This document shows, in pieces, positions 1 through 8,231 of a stretch of 33,292 nucleotides of DNA (positions are counted from its first letter, which is position 1; each line of letters starts with the position of its first letter). The DNA comes from Gammaproteobacteria bacterium (GTDB lineage Bacteria; Pseudomonadota; Gammaproteobacteria; Steroidobacterales; Rariloculaceae), in the NCBI GenBank assembly GCA_022820625.1, contig JAJEFE010000084.1, positions 1-33,292 of the forward strand, read 5' to 3'. Below the pieces are notes generated by a model that had not been told where the DNA came from, did no database searches, and saw nothing but the letters and a program-made list of their open reading frames with translations. A program made the translations under genes and the position numbers.

Positions 1-269
1 CTAGTGCTGCGTCAACCTCATAATGTCGTATCAGCGCGTTCACAAGCGCGCAGATGCGCGGCGTCGGCTCGCCGACGTATTGGGCATACGTCAAGAGACG
101 ACAACAAAGCAGATGGGCGCTTGTGGACGCGCCCTTCGGGTGGCCGCAGGCCCGCCCCTGGCCGTGTTGCGACCCTTGACCATGGGCCCACCATGGCCGG
201 CGGGCCGCGCCTTGCCAGGAGCGGGCCTGCGGCCACTGATACGACATTATGAGGTTGACGCAGCACTAG
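1..269. mobile_element. MITE-like element with 34-bp perfect terminal inverted repeats
   Basis: Bases 1-34 and 236-269 are exact reverse complements, each outer end being CTAG followed by TGCTGCGTCAACC. Inside there is further inverted structure: 141-162 pairs with 214-235 at 21 of 22 positions, and 62-68/71-77 and 74-80/86-92 form two mutually exclusive hairpins. No plausible transposase is encoded, since the open frames across it are short and of random composition. Length, perfect inverted ends and lack of a gene fit a non-autonomous miniature transposable element. The CTAG ends recall the TA/CTAG target preference of the IS630/Tc1 superfamily, but that family assignment is inference. A target duplication cannot be checked because the left flank lies outside the window. 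Confidence 0.8.
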
Positions 270-321
270 TTTCCCGTCCCGGAAGTTACTATCACTGCAG
301 CGCGGCCCACGCCGCAAGCTG

Positions 322-1905
322 CTAGTTACGCGACATCAGGAACCGCCGCGCTTCCTGCAGGCCGGTGAACGAATCGCGTCCGTCCCAGATGGCGTTGAGA
401 ATCTCGTACTGCTCGGCGGCGCCTTCCGCATCGCCCATCTGTTCCAGAGCCCTGGCCAGACCCAGCACAGAGCGAGGCCTGTTGGGCATACGCAGTAACG
501 ATGTCTCGAACTTGGCCGCCGCGTCTTCCGGCCGCCCCAGCTCAAGCAGAATCTCGCCGTACAACTCGTAGGCCGGCTTGACCGGGTCGGCCGCCCCGTT
601 GGGCGGGCGGATCGTGGCGACAATGGCAAGCGCCTCGTCCATGAATCGAACGGCGCCGTCCGCGTCGCCCTGGGCCAGGCGCACCAGGGCCGCCACCTCC
701 TTCTGCATGACCTGGACCCAGCGCTGCCCCATGCCCGGTCGCGTATTGCCGCCACTGTCTCCATCAGCCACACGGCGCGCAAGCGCCTCTTCGGCCGTCC
801 GGGCCGTTTCGACGTCACCCGTCCTGACCGCGCTCAGACCGGTGGCGAGCAGCGTGTGCGGCGAGGTCTCGTCGGTGATTGCGTCGATCCGCCACTGCTC
901 GGTTTCCACCACGTACCGCGCTTCCATCAGCGGCAGGGTCGAGACCGCCCTGGCCTGGCCCTCGCTGGCCTCGATGATCGCCTGCAGGCGGTCGATCCAC
1001 AGCCTTGCCTTCTCGTAGTCGCCGCGCTGCAGGTCGCCGTACTGGCCCCAGTCCAGCGCGTGCACCGCGTCACCCACCGAGTCCCCGGGCTGCCAGAGAT
1101 TCTGCGCCGCGTCGTACGCGGACTGGTTGTTCGTGGAAACCAGGTCCCACATGCCGTGCTGAATGAAGATGTGCGTGGGCATGTGGCGGGCGTGGGATAC
1201 CGCCGGGGCGATTTCGGAGAAAACGTAGGCCGCCGGCAGGGCGATCGGGGCGTGCAGCGGATCGTCGAAGGCGTGGATCACGAAGTGCGCGGCGCCGGGA
1301 TGGGCGGGATTGCGCTCCAGCACGCCGAGCGCGATGGCGCCGGCGCGCATTTCCAGCCGCAGACTGTCGTCGCCGAGAGCCCGTGCGCCGCTCAGCATGG
1401 AAAGGGCATTGAATGTGGCGATTTCATCGTCCTCGGGATACTGCTCGTACAGGTGGGCCATGGCGTCCATGTAGGCGACCCGGCGCTCCTGCCAGGTGCC
1501 CTCGCCCCAGAGAATCTCAACCGCTTCGAGCAACCCCCTTTCCCTGGCGGTAGGCGCCTTGGCCAGGCGCTCTTCACGCGTTGCTCCAAGACGCGCGAGG
1601 GCTTCCCGCGGCGACTCGGCATCGGCCTCGAGCATCAACGGGTGGTTGTAGGACAGCGATTCGCCCCAGTAGGCCAATGCAAAATCCGGCTCCAGGGCCT
1701 GGGCGGCGCGGAACTGTTCGATCGCCTGCTTCCAGCCGAAGCTGTGCAGGATCGCCACCCCGCGCAGGAAATGCTGCTGCGCTTCCTCCGTGGCCGACGT
1801 CGGGAAGTCGATGGTGCCGACATTTTCGAACTGGGTATGGGCTGGTCCGCCCACCGTCAGCGCAACGAGGGCAAACAGGGCGGATGTCAGTCGGATACTC
1901 TTCAT
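322..1905 (-). CDS. Exported tetratricopeptide-repeat protein
   Basis: Predicted protein of 527 residues. The ATG at 1905 is preferred over a TTG at 1923 because GGAG lies about 8 nt upstream of the ATG. The first 25 residues form a signal peptide (MKSIRL, a hydrophobic core, then a cleavage region near AHTQ). The mature part has helical repeats of TPR type: EQFRAAQALEPDFALAYWG near residues 60-80, and AAKFETSLLRMPNRPRSVLG followed by AAEQYEILNAIW near the C-terminus. A central HMPTHIFIQHGMWD motif is recalled from large secreted TPR proteins of marine and soil gammaproteobacteria; the substrate or partner is unknown. It probably works in the periplasm as a scaffold. It ends 53 bp from the mobile element at the left edge and is co-directional with the next two genes. 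Confidence 0.82.
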   Translation of the reverse strand: MKSIRLTSALFALVALTVGGPAHTQFENVGTIDFPTSATEEAQQHFLRGVAILHSFGWKQAIEQFRAAQALEPDFALAYWGESLSYNHPLMLEADAESPREALARLGATREERLAKAPTARERGLLEAVEILWGEGTWQERRVAYMDAMAHLYEQYPEDDEIATFNALSMLSGARALGDDSLRLEMRAGAIALGVLERNPAHPGAAHFVIHAFDDPLHAPIALPAAYVFSEIAPAVSHARHMPTHIFIQHGMWDLVSTNNQSAYDAAQNLWQPGDSVGDAVHALDWGQYGDLQRGDYEKARLWIDRLQAIIEASEGQARAVSTLPLMEARYVVETEQWRIDAITDETSPHTLLATGLSAVRTGDVETARTAEEALARRVADGDSGGNTRPGMGQRWVQVMQKEVAALVRLAQGDADGAVRFMDEALAIVATIRPPNGAADPVKPAYELYGEILLELGRPEDAAAKFETSLLRMPNRPRSVLGLARALEQMGDAEGAAEQYEILNAIWDGRDSFTGLQEARRFLMSRN

Positions 1906-1966
1906 GGGATTCACTCCACGCAATGGGCCTAGTCTCGATCAATCATCAAACAATCCGTGTTCCCGG

Positions 1967-2536
1967 TCAATCCAGAACGGCTCCGGCCACGCGCTTCTCC
2001 TGCCAGGCCTGCGCGCTCCAGTAGAGCACGTAGTCCAGGCCGCTGGTGATACTGGTGAAGACCACGGCGGCGCCTGCCAACACCACAACGACGTCAGGAG
2101 GCCAGGCGAAGGCAGCCGCGGTCAATGTCAACCCCACGAATATGAACTGGCAGGTGGTATTGATGCGGCTGAAGAGCCTGGGCTCGCCTTCAAGCGGAGC
2201 CACCAGCCACTGGACGGCCGCCGCGCCGCCGACGATGACCGCGTCCCGCACCACGACCAATACGGCCAGACTCAACGGGATCAAACCCAGGTAGGCCAGC
2301 GTGAAGAAGACGCTGATCGCCAGGAGCTTGTCCGCCGCCGGGTCCAGAATGCTGCCCAGCCTCGTCCGCCAATGGAATTGCCGTGCAAGGAAGCCGTCAA
2401 CAGCATCGGAAATACCCGCAAGGCCGATCAGGATCACGGCCGTGAGGTACTCCTGCTGGGCAAGGAAAACCACGATCGGCGCGACCAGAATGACGCGCGC
2501 GATACAAATCGCGTTGGGAATCCAGTTGAGTTGCAT
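1967..2536 (-). CDS. CDP-alcohol phosphatidyltransferase family membrane protein
   Basis: A 189-residue integral membrane protein. The family signature D-x2-DG-x2-AR-x8-G-x3-D-x3-D is complete: D44, D47-G48, A51-R52, G61, D65 and D69. These acidic residues bind the two metal ions that activate the CDP-linked substrate. Hydrophobic stretches before and after it make four to six transmembrane helices. The enzyme transfers a phosphatidyl group from CDP-diacylglycerol to an alcohol; length and sequence (an N-terminal LNWIPNAICIARV) are closest to PgsA-like glycerophosphate transferases. Substrate cannot be fixed from sequence, and a housekeeping pgsA may lie elsewhere. It is 87 bp downstream of the DUF2066 gene and may share its transcript. 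Confidence 0.85.
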   Translation of the reverse strand: MQLNWIPNAICIARVILVAPIVVFLAQQEYLTAVILIGLAGISDAVDGFLARQFHWRTRLGSILDPAADKLLAISVFFTLAYLGLIPLSLAVLVVVRDAVIVGGAAAVQWLVAPLEGEPRLFSRINTTCQFIFVGLTLTAAAFAWPPDVVVVLAGAAVVFTSITSGLDYVLYWSAQAWQEKRVAGAVLD

Positions 2537-2623
2537 GGGGAATCCGGTGCTCGATCTTTGTCCGTCGGTGATCTGGTATCAAGTCTCGGGATATTCAGGC
2601 CAGGCCGGGCTGCTATTTTCGCG

Positions 2624-3712
2624 CTATCGCGACAGCGAGTAAATCAGGTTGCCGCCGATTTCGTCGCCGCTTGCAGGCGATCTCGACAGCACGTCGCCCA
2701 GGGCCAGGACCCTGTTCAACACCAGTGCGCCGCCGCGGGCCTGCACCTGCAACGTCATTTCCGTTCCCACAAGTTGCTCCAGTTGTACGGACTCCAGGAC
2801 ACTCAGGCTCTCCAGGTAGCTCATCACCCGGCCATAGTCGTCCAGCGATTCGATGCCCTCGACCACCAGGCGCGCGCCCGTGGCGCCGCCGATGCCGCTG
2901 AATTCCTGCGCGTACAGATCGGCCACGACATCCAGACCCGATCGGACCGACACGCCGGACAACGGGCGCAGGTCCCCTCCCCTGTGCAGGGTCCACCGGG
3001 CGGTCTCGATCCCCTCCTCGCCGAGCCGGATGCGGCCGCTCAGTACCGCGTCCGGAGCATAGCGCTCCGATGCCCGGCCCAGGCGTTCGGAAAAATTGCC
3101 CCAGACGTCGATAAAGTTGACTGCGTCCAGGTCCCGCAGGTCCATCAGCGGCAGGGAGACGGGAAGGCCCCGCTGGCCTGCGGCGGCGAGCAGTTCCTCT
3201 CGCAGCGCCGAGGCCGCGGCCTCTACGGTTTCGCTGTTTGGGACCGGCGACGCGCTCGCGGCCAATATGCCGCGTTCGCCGGGACCGCCATCGATGGCGA
3301 CCCAAATCAATGTCAGCGGACGTTCCTCTCCCCACAAGGGCTGGTTTCTGGCCGTCAGCGCCTGCTGCAAGCCGACCGGATCGAATACGATGAGCAGATT
3401 CTCCCTGTCGGGATTACCCCGCTGCACGACGTATCGGCCTGCGTCGCGAACCAGGTCCAGCAGGGCGGGATTCGTGGGAGCATCGCGCTGACCGGTGAGG
3501 CGAATCAACAGTTCCCCCATGGCGAAACGGTCGAAATCCGCGTCCGTGCGCAGAACTTGCGGCCTGGCGACCTGGGGATTCAGCGGAACGGTGATCGTAT
3601 AGAGGTTCTCGAATATCGCGGAAAAAACCAGAGTCGGGACAAGGACTGTGGCGATCCCGATCATCAAGGCGCAGGTCCGGACGCGACCTGTCCGGCCAAT
3701 GGATTTCCTCAT
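2624..3712 (-). CDS. DUF2066 domain-containing protein
   Basis: A 362-residue protein. The chosen ATG at 3712 gives MRKSIGRTGR followed by a single hydrophobic segment at about residues 12-34, a signal peptide or anchor; upstream extensions would run into purM. The body begins with LYTITVPLNPQ and carries AMGELLIRLTGQRDAPTN, ERPLTLIWVAIDGG and a C-terminal pair of alpha/beta repeats, which I recognise as DUF2066. Members occur in gammaproteobacteria next to purMN, as here, where the gene is divergent from purM. The biochemical role is unknown. A C-terminal module near residues 270-340 (LVVEGIESLDDYGRVMSYLE) resembles small substrate- or lipoprotein-binding folds, which is inference. Confidence 0.85.
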   Translation of the reverse strand: MRKSIGRTGRVRTCALMIGIATVLVPTLVFSAIFENLYTITVPLNPQVARPQVLRTDADFDRFAMGELLIRLTGQRDAPTNPALLDLVRDAGRYVVQRGNPDRENLLIVFDPVGLQQALTARNQPLWGEERPLTLIWVAIDGGPGERGILAASASPVPNSETVEAAASALREELLAAAGQRGLPVSLPLMDLRDLDAVNFIDVWGNFSERLGRASERYAPDAVLSGRIRLGEEGIETARWTLHRGGDLRPLSGVSVRSGLDVVADLYAQEFSGIGGATGARLVVEGIESLDDYGRVMSYLESLSVLESVQLEQLVGTEMTLQVQARGGALVLNRVLALGDVLSRSPASGDEIGGNLIYSLSR

Positions 3713-3740
3713 GGATACACTCGGGATGCGGTACTCCCGT

Positions 3741-3746
3741 ATTATA
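3741..3746 (-). promoter_or_regulatory. Candidate -10 box for the DUF2066 gene
   Basis: The minus strand reads TATAAT, an exact sigma-70 -10 hexamer, 29 bp upstream of the DUF2066 start and inside the 91-bp divergent gap to purM. No good TTGACA-like -35 is found 16-18 bp further upstream, so the promoter is only a candidate. The same AT-rich patch is the only one in the gap. Confidence 0.35.
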
Positions 3747-3803
3747 GCGGCTGGGCGGCCCGCCTCCGGGTCCGTGGGCGCCGCAACGAGGAGAGCAGAA
3801 GAA

Positions 3804-4835
3804 ATGCGCGCCAAACCACGGCTCACCTACAAGGCCGCCGGCGTCAATATCGACGCGGGGCAGGCTCTTGTCGAGCGGATCAAGGGCGCGGTTGCCCGCA
3901 CGCGCCGTGTCGAGGTGCTGGGCGACCTGGGCGGATTCGGCGGACTGTTCAAGGTGCCGGTGGACCGCATGCAACGGCCCGTGCTGGTCGCCGGAACCGA
4001 CGGCGTCGGCACCAAGATCGAATTGGCCATTCAACATGACGCCCACGAAAACGTCGGCATCGACCTGGTCGCGATGTGCGTCAATGACGTGATCGTCATC
4101 GGAGCGGAACCGCTGTTTTTCCTGGACTACCTGGTCACGCCGCGGCTGGACGTGGACATTGCCGCGCGCGTCGTGGGCGGAATTGCCAAGGGCTGCGAAC
4201 TGGCGGGAGCCGCCCTGATCGGCGGCGAAACTGCCGAACACCCGGGACTGGAAATGTCCGTGGACTACGACCTTGCCGGCTTCTGCGTCGGGGTGGTCGA
4301 GGAAAACCAGATTATCGACGGGCAGGGCATCAGAGTCGCGGACGCCATCATCGGCCTCGGTTCGTCGGGACCGCATTCCAATGGCTTCTCGTTGATACGC
4401 CGGGCGCTGGACCACACGGGCGCGGACGAGCAAACGCAGGTCGGCGACCGCCCCCTGATGGAACAGTTGCTGACGCCGACGCGCATCTATGCCGACACGA
4501 TCCTCAAGCTGTGCCGCGAAGTTTCGGTGAAGGGCATCGTGCACATCACCGGCGGAGGGCTGATCGAGAACATTCCGCGCATATTGCCGAAGGGGCTCGG
4601 CGCCCGGCTGGATTCCACCGCGTGGCCGTCCCACCCCGTATTCGACTGGCTGCGGGACGTCGGCGTCGCAGAGCCCGAAATGCTGCGCACGTTCAACTGC
4701 GGCGTCGGCATGTGCGTCATCGTTTCGCCGGCCGAGGTCGATGAAGCCCTTGCGCTGCTGCGAAATTGCGGCGAGGACGCCTGGGTCATCGGTAAAGTCG
4801 CGCGCGACAGGTATGGAAAGGTGCGGGTCAGTTGA
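3804..4835 (+). CDS. purM: Phosphoribosylformylglycinamidine cyclo-ligase
   Basis: PurM closes the imidazole ring of AIR from FGAM with ATP, step five of purine synthesis, in the cytoplasm. The 343-residue product matches the family's usual length (E. coli 345) and aligns along its length: LTYKAAGVNIDAG at the start, VLVAGTDGVGTKIELA near 60-76 (ATP/substrate loop), IDLVAMCVNDVIVIGAEPLFFLDYL near 86-110, GGETAEHPG, GSSGPHSNGFSL, LLTPTRIY and TFNCGVGMC. The ATG at 3804 is chosen because GAGGAG at 3788-3793 precedes it with 10-nt spacing. Its stop overlaps the purN start, so the two are translationally coupled. Confidence 0.98.
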   Translation: MRAKPRLTYKAAGVNIDAGQALVERIKGAVARTRRVEVLGDLGGFGGLFKVPVDRMQRPVLVAGTDGVGTKIELAIQHDAHENVGIDLVAMCVNDVIVIGAEPLFFLDYLVTPRLDVDIAARVVGGIAKGCELAGAALIGGETAEHPGLEMSVDYDLAGFCVGVVEENQIIDGQGIRVADAIIGLGSSGPHSNGFSLIRRALDHTGADEQTQVGDRPLMEQLLTPTRIYADTILKLCREVSVKGIVHITGGGLIENIPRILPKGLGARLDSTAWPSHPVFDWLRDVGVAEPEMLRTFNCGVGMCVIVSPAEVDEALALLRNCGEDAWVIGKVARDRYGKVRVS

Positions 4836-5488
4836 CCGCGGGCGATCCGTACAGGCTCGTGATCCTGAGCTCGGGTACGGGCACGAATCTGCAGAACCTC
4901 ATCGATTACGCCGCGCGGAGCAACGATCGCATCCGCGTCTCCGCCGTTTTCTCCGACCAGCGCAGCAGGAGCCTTGCGCGGGCGCGAGCCGCAGAGGTCC
5001 CGGCACACCATCTGTCCGCGAAGGATTTCCCGGACCGGGCCGCCTACGACGCCGCGCTGGGCGATGCGGTCGCCGCCTGCCGGCCGGACCTGATCGTGCT
5101 GTCGGGCTTCATGCGCATACTCGGAGAGGCGTTCGTCGCGCGCTTCGCGGACCGCATCATCAATATCCACCCGTCCCTGCTGCCGCGCTTTACCGGCCTG
5201 CACACCCACCGCCGCGTCCTCGCTGCCGGCGACGAGTTTCATGGCGCCACGGTGCACTTCGTGACCGAGGACCTGGACGCCGGACCCGGAATCATCCAGT
5301 GCCGCATGGCCGTGCTTCAGGACGACGATGAAGCAAGCCTTCAAGCTCGCGTTCACGAAGTCGAATATATGATTTTTCCCCGTGCCGTTGAATTGTGCGC
5401 CACCGGGTTGGTCAAATTTTCCGATGGTGAAGCGCTTTTCGACGGTATGCCCATGCACGGCCCGGTGCTGGTGAAGCATGAGAGGTAG
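4832..5488 (+). CDS. purN: Phosphoribosylglycinamide formyltransferase
   Basis: PurN transfers a formyl group from 10-formyl-tetrahydrofolate to GAR, step three of purine synthesis. The 218-residue product contains the formyltransferase motif NIHPSLLPRFTGLHTH and the later HFVTEDLDAGPGI. By alignment with E. coli PurN the catalytic residues are N111, H113 and D149. The phosphate loop reads SSGTGTNLQNLI, where many homologues have SGNGSNLQ. Translation starts at TTG 4832, overlapping the purM TGA by four bases, with AAGGTG just upstream. The 3' end overlaps the DUF3108 gene by 11 bases, making a three-gene unit. Confidence 0.97.
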   Translation: MTAGDPYRLVILSSGTGTNLQNLIDYAARSNDRIRVSAVFSDQRSRSLARARAAEVPAHHLSAKDFPDRAAYDAALGDAVAACRPDLIVLSGFMRILGEAFVARFADRIINIHPSLLPRFTGLHTHRRVLAAGDEFHGATVHFVTEDLDAGPGIIQCRMAVLQDDDEASLQARVHEVEYMIFPRAVELCATGLVKFSDGEALFDGMPMHGPVLVKHER

Positions 5489-6209
5489 TTCCCTTGTCTC
5501 AACGCTCCTGAGTATCGCAGCAGGCGTCGCGAGCGGGACCGCTCTTGCGTCAGGCGACCTGCTGCCCGGCTATAACGCCGTCTACGAGGTCTACAACCGG
5601 GACCGCGCCGTGGGCGAAGCGGAGTTCTCCGTGACGCGGCTGGATGCCGAGCGCGGCATCTACGAGTTCCGCTCCGTTTCGCGGGTCAGGGGCCTGTACA
5701 GGCTTTTCGTTCCCGGGCCGGCGGAAGAACTCAGCGTTTTCGTTCTCGAGGACGGACGGATCCGGCCCCTGGCCTACTCGTTGCGCGACGGCACGCGCCG
5801 GGGCCGGAACAGTTTCAATGTCGAGTTCGACTGGGAACGCGAATACGCCACCATCACGGCTGGAGAGACCCGCATGGAACCGCAATTGCTGCCCGGCATG
5901 CTGGGCCGGGGTAGCCTTCAGGTTGTGCTGATGTTGCTCGCCGACGATTTCTCCACCAAGCAAGTGACCCTGCTCGACCAGGACGGCCCCGAAATTCACG
6001 AATTGCGCGGAGACGGCGAAGAAACACTGGACACGGCGGTGGGCCGGATTGCGACCCGCAAGGTGATCCAGCAACGACTGGGGTCATCGCGCAGGACCCT
6101 GGTCTGGCTGGCGCCCGAGCTGCAAGACCTGCCTGTTCGTATAGAGCGCCAGAACGACGGGGAAACGCGCGCGACGTTTCAACTCGAGCACGTGAACTGG
6201 CACGAATAA
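5478..6209 (+). CDS. Exported DUF3108 domain-containing protein
   Basis: A 243-residue protein with an N-terminal signal peptide (MRGSSLVSTLLS through about ALASG, residues 1-25). The mature part starts YNAVYEVYNRDRAVGEAEFS and has the alternating beta-strand pattern of DUF3108, including RGLYRLFVPGPAEELSVF and VWLAPELQDLPVRIE near the C-terminus. Members are predicted periplasmic beta-rich proteins that commonly follow purN in gammaproteobacteria; their function is not established. The start at ATG 5478 overlaps purN by 11 bases. Position suggests co-transcription with purMN, but a direct role in purine synthesis is unlikely for an exported protein. Confidence 0.88.
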   Translation: MRGSSLVSTLLSIAAGVASGTALASGDLLPGYNAVYEVYNRDRAVGEAEFSVTRLDAERGIYEFRSVSRVRGLYRLFVPGPAEELSVFVLEDGRIRPLAYSLRDGTRRGRNSFNVEFDWEREYATITAGETRMEPQLLPGMLGRGSLQVVLMLLADDFSTKQVTLLDQDGPEIHELRGDGEETLDTAVGRIATRKVIQQRLGSSRRTLVWLAPELQDLPVRIERQNDGETRATFQLEHVNWHE

Positions 6210-6210
6210 C

Positions 6211-6300
6211 TCCGGGCGCCACCCCTTCGCTCGGAGCGTGATGCCCTCGTTCCGGGCGCCATCCCTTGGCTCGGAGCGGGATGCCCTCGTCCGGGCGCGA
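6211..6300. repeat. Two 40-bp tandem repeats plus a partial third copy
   Basis: 6211-6250 and 6251-6290 match at 37 of 40 positions, and a third partial copy begins at 6291 (CCGGGCGC). Each unit begins TCCGGGCGCC and ends ATGCCCTCGT. Each can fold: the first has CGCTC-G-GAGCG, and the second pairs ATCCC with GGGAT and GGGC with GCCC. The block sits in the gap between the convergent DUF3108 and dcd genes, the usual place of extragenic palindromic repeats. It may end transcription from both sides, but no T-tract is present. Confidence 0.75.
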
Positions 6301-6317
6301 CCGCTACGGCGCGGGCG

Positions 6318-6884
6318 CTAACCCTTCGGCAGCGTCACCCCGGTCTGCCCCTGGTACTTGCCGTCGCGGTCGCGGTAACTGATCTCGCAGACGTCGTCAG
6401 CCTGGAAGAAGATCATCTGCGCAACCCCTTCGTTGGCATAGATCCTGGCGGGCAGCGGCGTGGTATTCGAGAATTCCAGCGTCACATGCCCTTCCCACTC
6501 GGGTTCCAGTGGCGTGACATTGACGATGATGCCGCAGCGAGCATAGGTCGACTTGCCGAGACAGATTGTCAGAACGTTTCGCGGAATGCGAAAGTACTCG
6601 ACTGTCCTGGCCAGGGCGAAGGAGTTCGGGGGCACGATACAGATCTCACCCTGCTTGTCGACGAAGCTTGAGTCGTCGAATCCCTTGGGGTCAACGATTG
6701 CGGAATTGATGTTCGTGAAGACCTTGAACTCCGCCGCGCAGCGCACGTCATAGCCATAGCTCGAGGTGCCGTAGGAGATCACTCTCTGGCCGTTGACGCG
6801 CCGCACCTGCTCCTCCTGAAAAGGCTCGATCATCCCCTGCTCGAGCGCCATTCGCCGTATCCACCGGTCGGAGCGAATGGTCAC
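6318..6884 (-). CDS. dcd: dCTP deaminase
   Basis: Dcd deaminates dCTP to dUTP, feeding dUMP and thymidylate synthesis. The 188-residue product is of the size usual for the proteobacterial trimeric enzyme. Key residues seen are K111-S112 and R116 in [10 protein letters not shown] and the catalytic E137 in [10 protein letters not shown]; the C-terminal [12 protein letters not shown] is the nucleotide-covering tail. Translation begins at GTG 6884, which overlaps the apbC stop (GTGA), so it is the second gene of an apbC-dcd unit. Confidence 0.97.
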   Translation of the reverse strand: MTIRSDRWIRRMALEQGMIEPFQEEQVRRVNGQRVISYGTSSYGYDVRCAAEFKVFTNINSAIVDPKGFDDSSFVDKQGEICIVPPNSFALARTVEYFRIPRNVLTICLGKSTYARCGIIVNVTPLEPEWEGHVTLEFSNTTPLPARIYANEGVAQMIFFQADDVCEISYRDRDGKYQGQTGVTLPKG

Positions 6885-7978
6885 GTGTTTTCCTCCACGG
6901 TGATGGTGGGGAACAGTTGGCTGTAATCCTTGCCCTGCGCGGCCAGTTGCGCGCCCGCCGCCCTTGCGATCTGCCGGTAGTAACGAGCGAGTGAATCGTC
7001 CGGTGCAGCCACCACCGTGGGCTCGCCACGGTCCGTGGTTTCGCGGATGCGGCTGTCCAGCGGCAGCCCTCCGAGCATCGGCAGGTCATACTCGACGGCC
7101 AGCCGCTCCGCGCCGCCATGACCGAAGATGGGTTCCTCGTGCCCGCAACTGGAGCAGATGTGCCGACTCATGTTTTCGACGATCCCCAGAATAGGCACGT
7201 TGACCTTCTGGAACATTTCAAGGCCCTTGCGGGCGTCGGCCAGGGAGATTTCCTGGGGCGTGGTCACGATGATCGCGCCGCTCACGGGCACGCGCTGTGA
7301 GAGCGTGAGCTGGATGTCGCCGGTACCGGGGGGCATGTCCACCAACAGGTAGTCGAGCTGGCCCCAATTCGTATCGTTCAGCAACTGGTTCAGCGCCGAC
7401 GTCACCATGGGCCCGCGCCAGGCCATCGGCTGGCGCTCGTCCACCAGGAAACCGATGGACATGGCCTTGATTCCGTGGGCTTCCAGGGGCTCAAGCGACT
7501 TGCCGTCCCTGCTCACGGGCCGCTGGCCCATCAGCCCCAGCATCCGCGGTTGACTGGGACCGTAGATGTCCGCATCGAGAATTCCCACCCGGGCACCCTC
7601 CTGGGCGAACGCCAGCGCCAGATTTACCGTGACGGTGGACTTGCCCACGCCGCCCTTCCCCGACGCCACGGCAATCAGATTGCTGACGCCCCCCATTGGC
7701 TTGAGCCCGTGTTGCACGGAGTGGGACTCCACGGCCCAGTCCACGGAGATCTCGATATCGGCTTCGATTCCCAGTGACGACGTGTGGTCACGCAACGCAT
7801 CCGTCAATTCCTCGGCGCTGCGTTCGGCCGGAAAACCCAGGCGAACAACGACCCGATACCCGTTCGCGGCGGACTCGACCCTGAGTCGAGCACCCGAGTC
7901 GCCCAGGCGGAGATTCGTATGGGGGATCAAGAAGGTACGAACGCGCTCCTCGAGCGCCGCCTGTTCCTGGCTGCTCAT
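6881..7978 (-). CDS. apbC: Iron-sulfur cluster carrier protein ApbC/Mrp
   Basis: A P-loop ATPase of the Mrp/NBP35 family that carries and transfers [4Fe-4S] clusters in the cytosol. The 365-residue product has an N-terminal DUF59/MIP18-like region (about 1-90), then the deviant Walker [11 protein letters not shown] (106-115), [10 protein letters not shown] (135-144), the Walker B-like [11 protein letters not shown] (211-221) and the cluster-binding pair C275-x2-C278 (CSSC). ATG 7978 is taken because the conserved N-terminal region starts there; the open frame extends upstream without conserved sequence. Mrp is divergent from metG, an arrangement also found in E. coli. Confidence 0.95.
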   Translation of the reverse strand: MSSQEQAALEERVRTFLIPHTNLRLGDSGARLRVESAANGYRVVVRLGFPAERSAEELTDALRDHTSSLGIEADIEISVDWAVESHSVQHGLKPMGGVSNLIAVASGKGGVGKSTVTVNLALAFAQEGARVGILDADIYGPSQPRMLGLMGQRPVSRDGKSLEPLEAHGIKAMSIGFLVDERQPMAWRGPMVTSALNQLLNDTNWGQLDYLLVDMPPGTGDIQLTLSQRVPVSGAIIVTTPQEISLADARKGLEMFQKVNVPILGIVENMSRHICSSCGHEEPIFGHGGAERLAVEYDLPMLGGLPLDSRIRETTDRGEPTVVAAPDDSLARYYRQIARAAGAQLAAQGKDYSQLFPTITVEENT

Positions 7979-8231
7979 GCGGGATTTCCGATATCGTGGA
8001 AACCGCAATTGTCGAACTTCGATCCGTTCAAAGCAATCGCCACGCAAGCAACCCGCGGCAATCGCCGCCCGTCGCACCGAGACCGACAAGGCGCCCGGCC
8101 GGCAAGGCGGTCTTCCGCCCCATGCCGCGGGACTCTTGCCACGGGCTGCCAGAGCATCGGTACTGCTCCGATGGCATAATCGCGCACCAATCCCTGTACC
8201 ACGTCAACTTCCCCGATCGGAGTCCCGCGCA

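Noticed and set aside
1790..4039. Very long open frame on the plus strand across the phosphatidyltransferase and DUF2066 genes
   Set aside because: Antisense shadow of high-GC genes; translation is Arg/Gln/Gly-rich without any domain, while the minus strand carries recognised families.
7979..8231. Possible leader RNA or T-box-like control upstream of metG
   Set aside because: No recognisable T-box, SAM-riboswitch or terminator/antiterminator structure; such control of metG is not expected in gammaproteobacteria.
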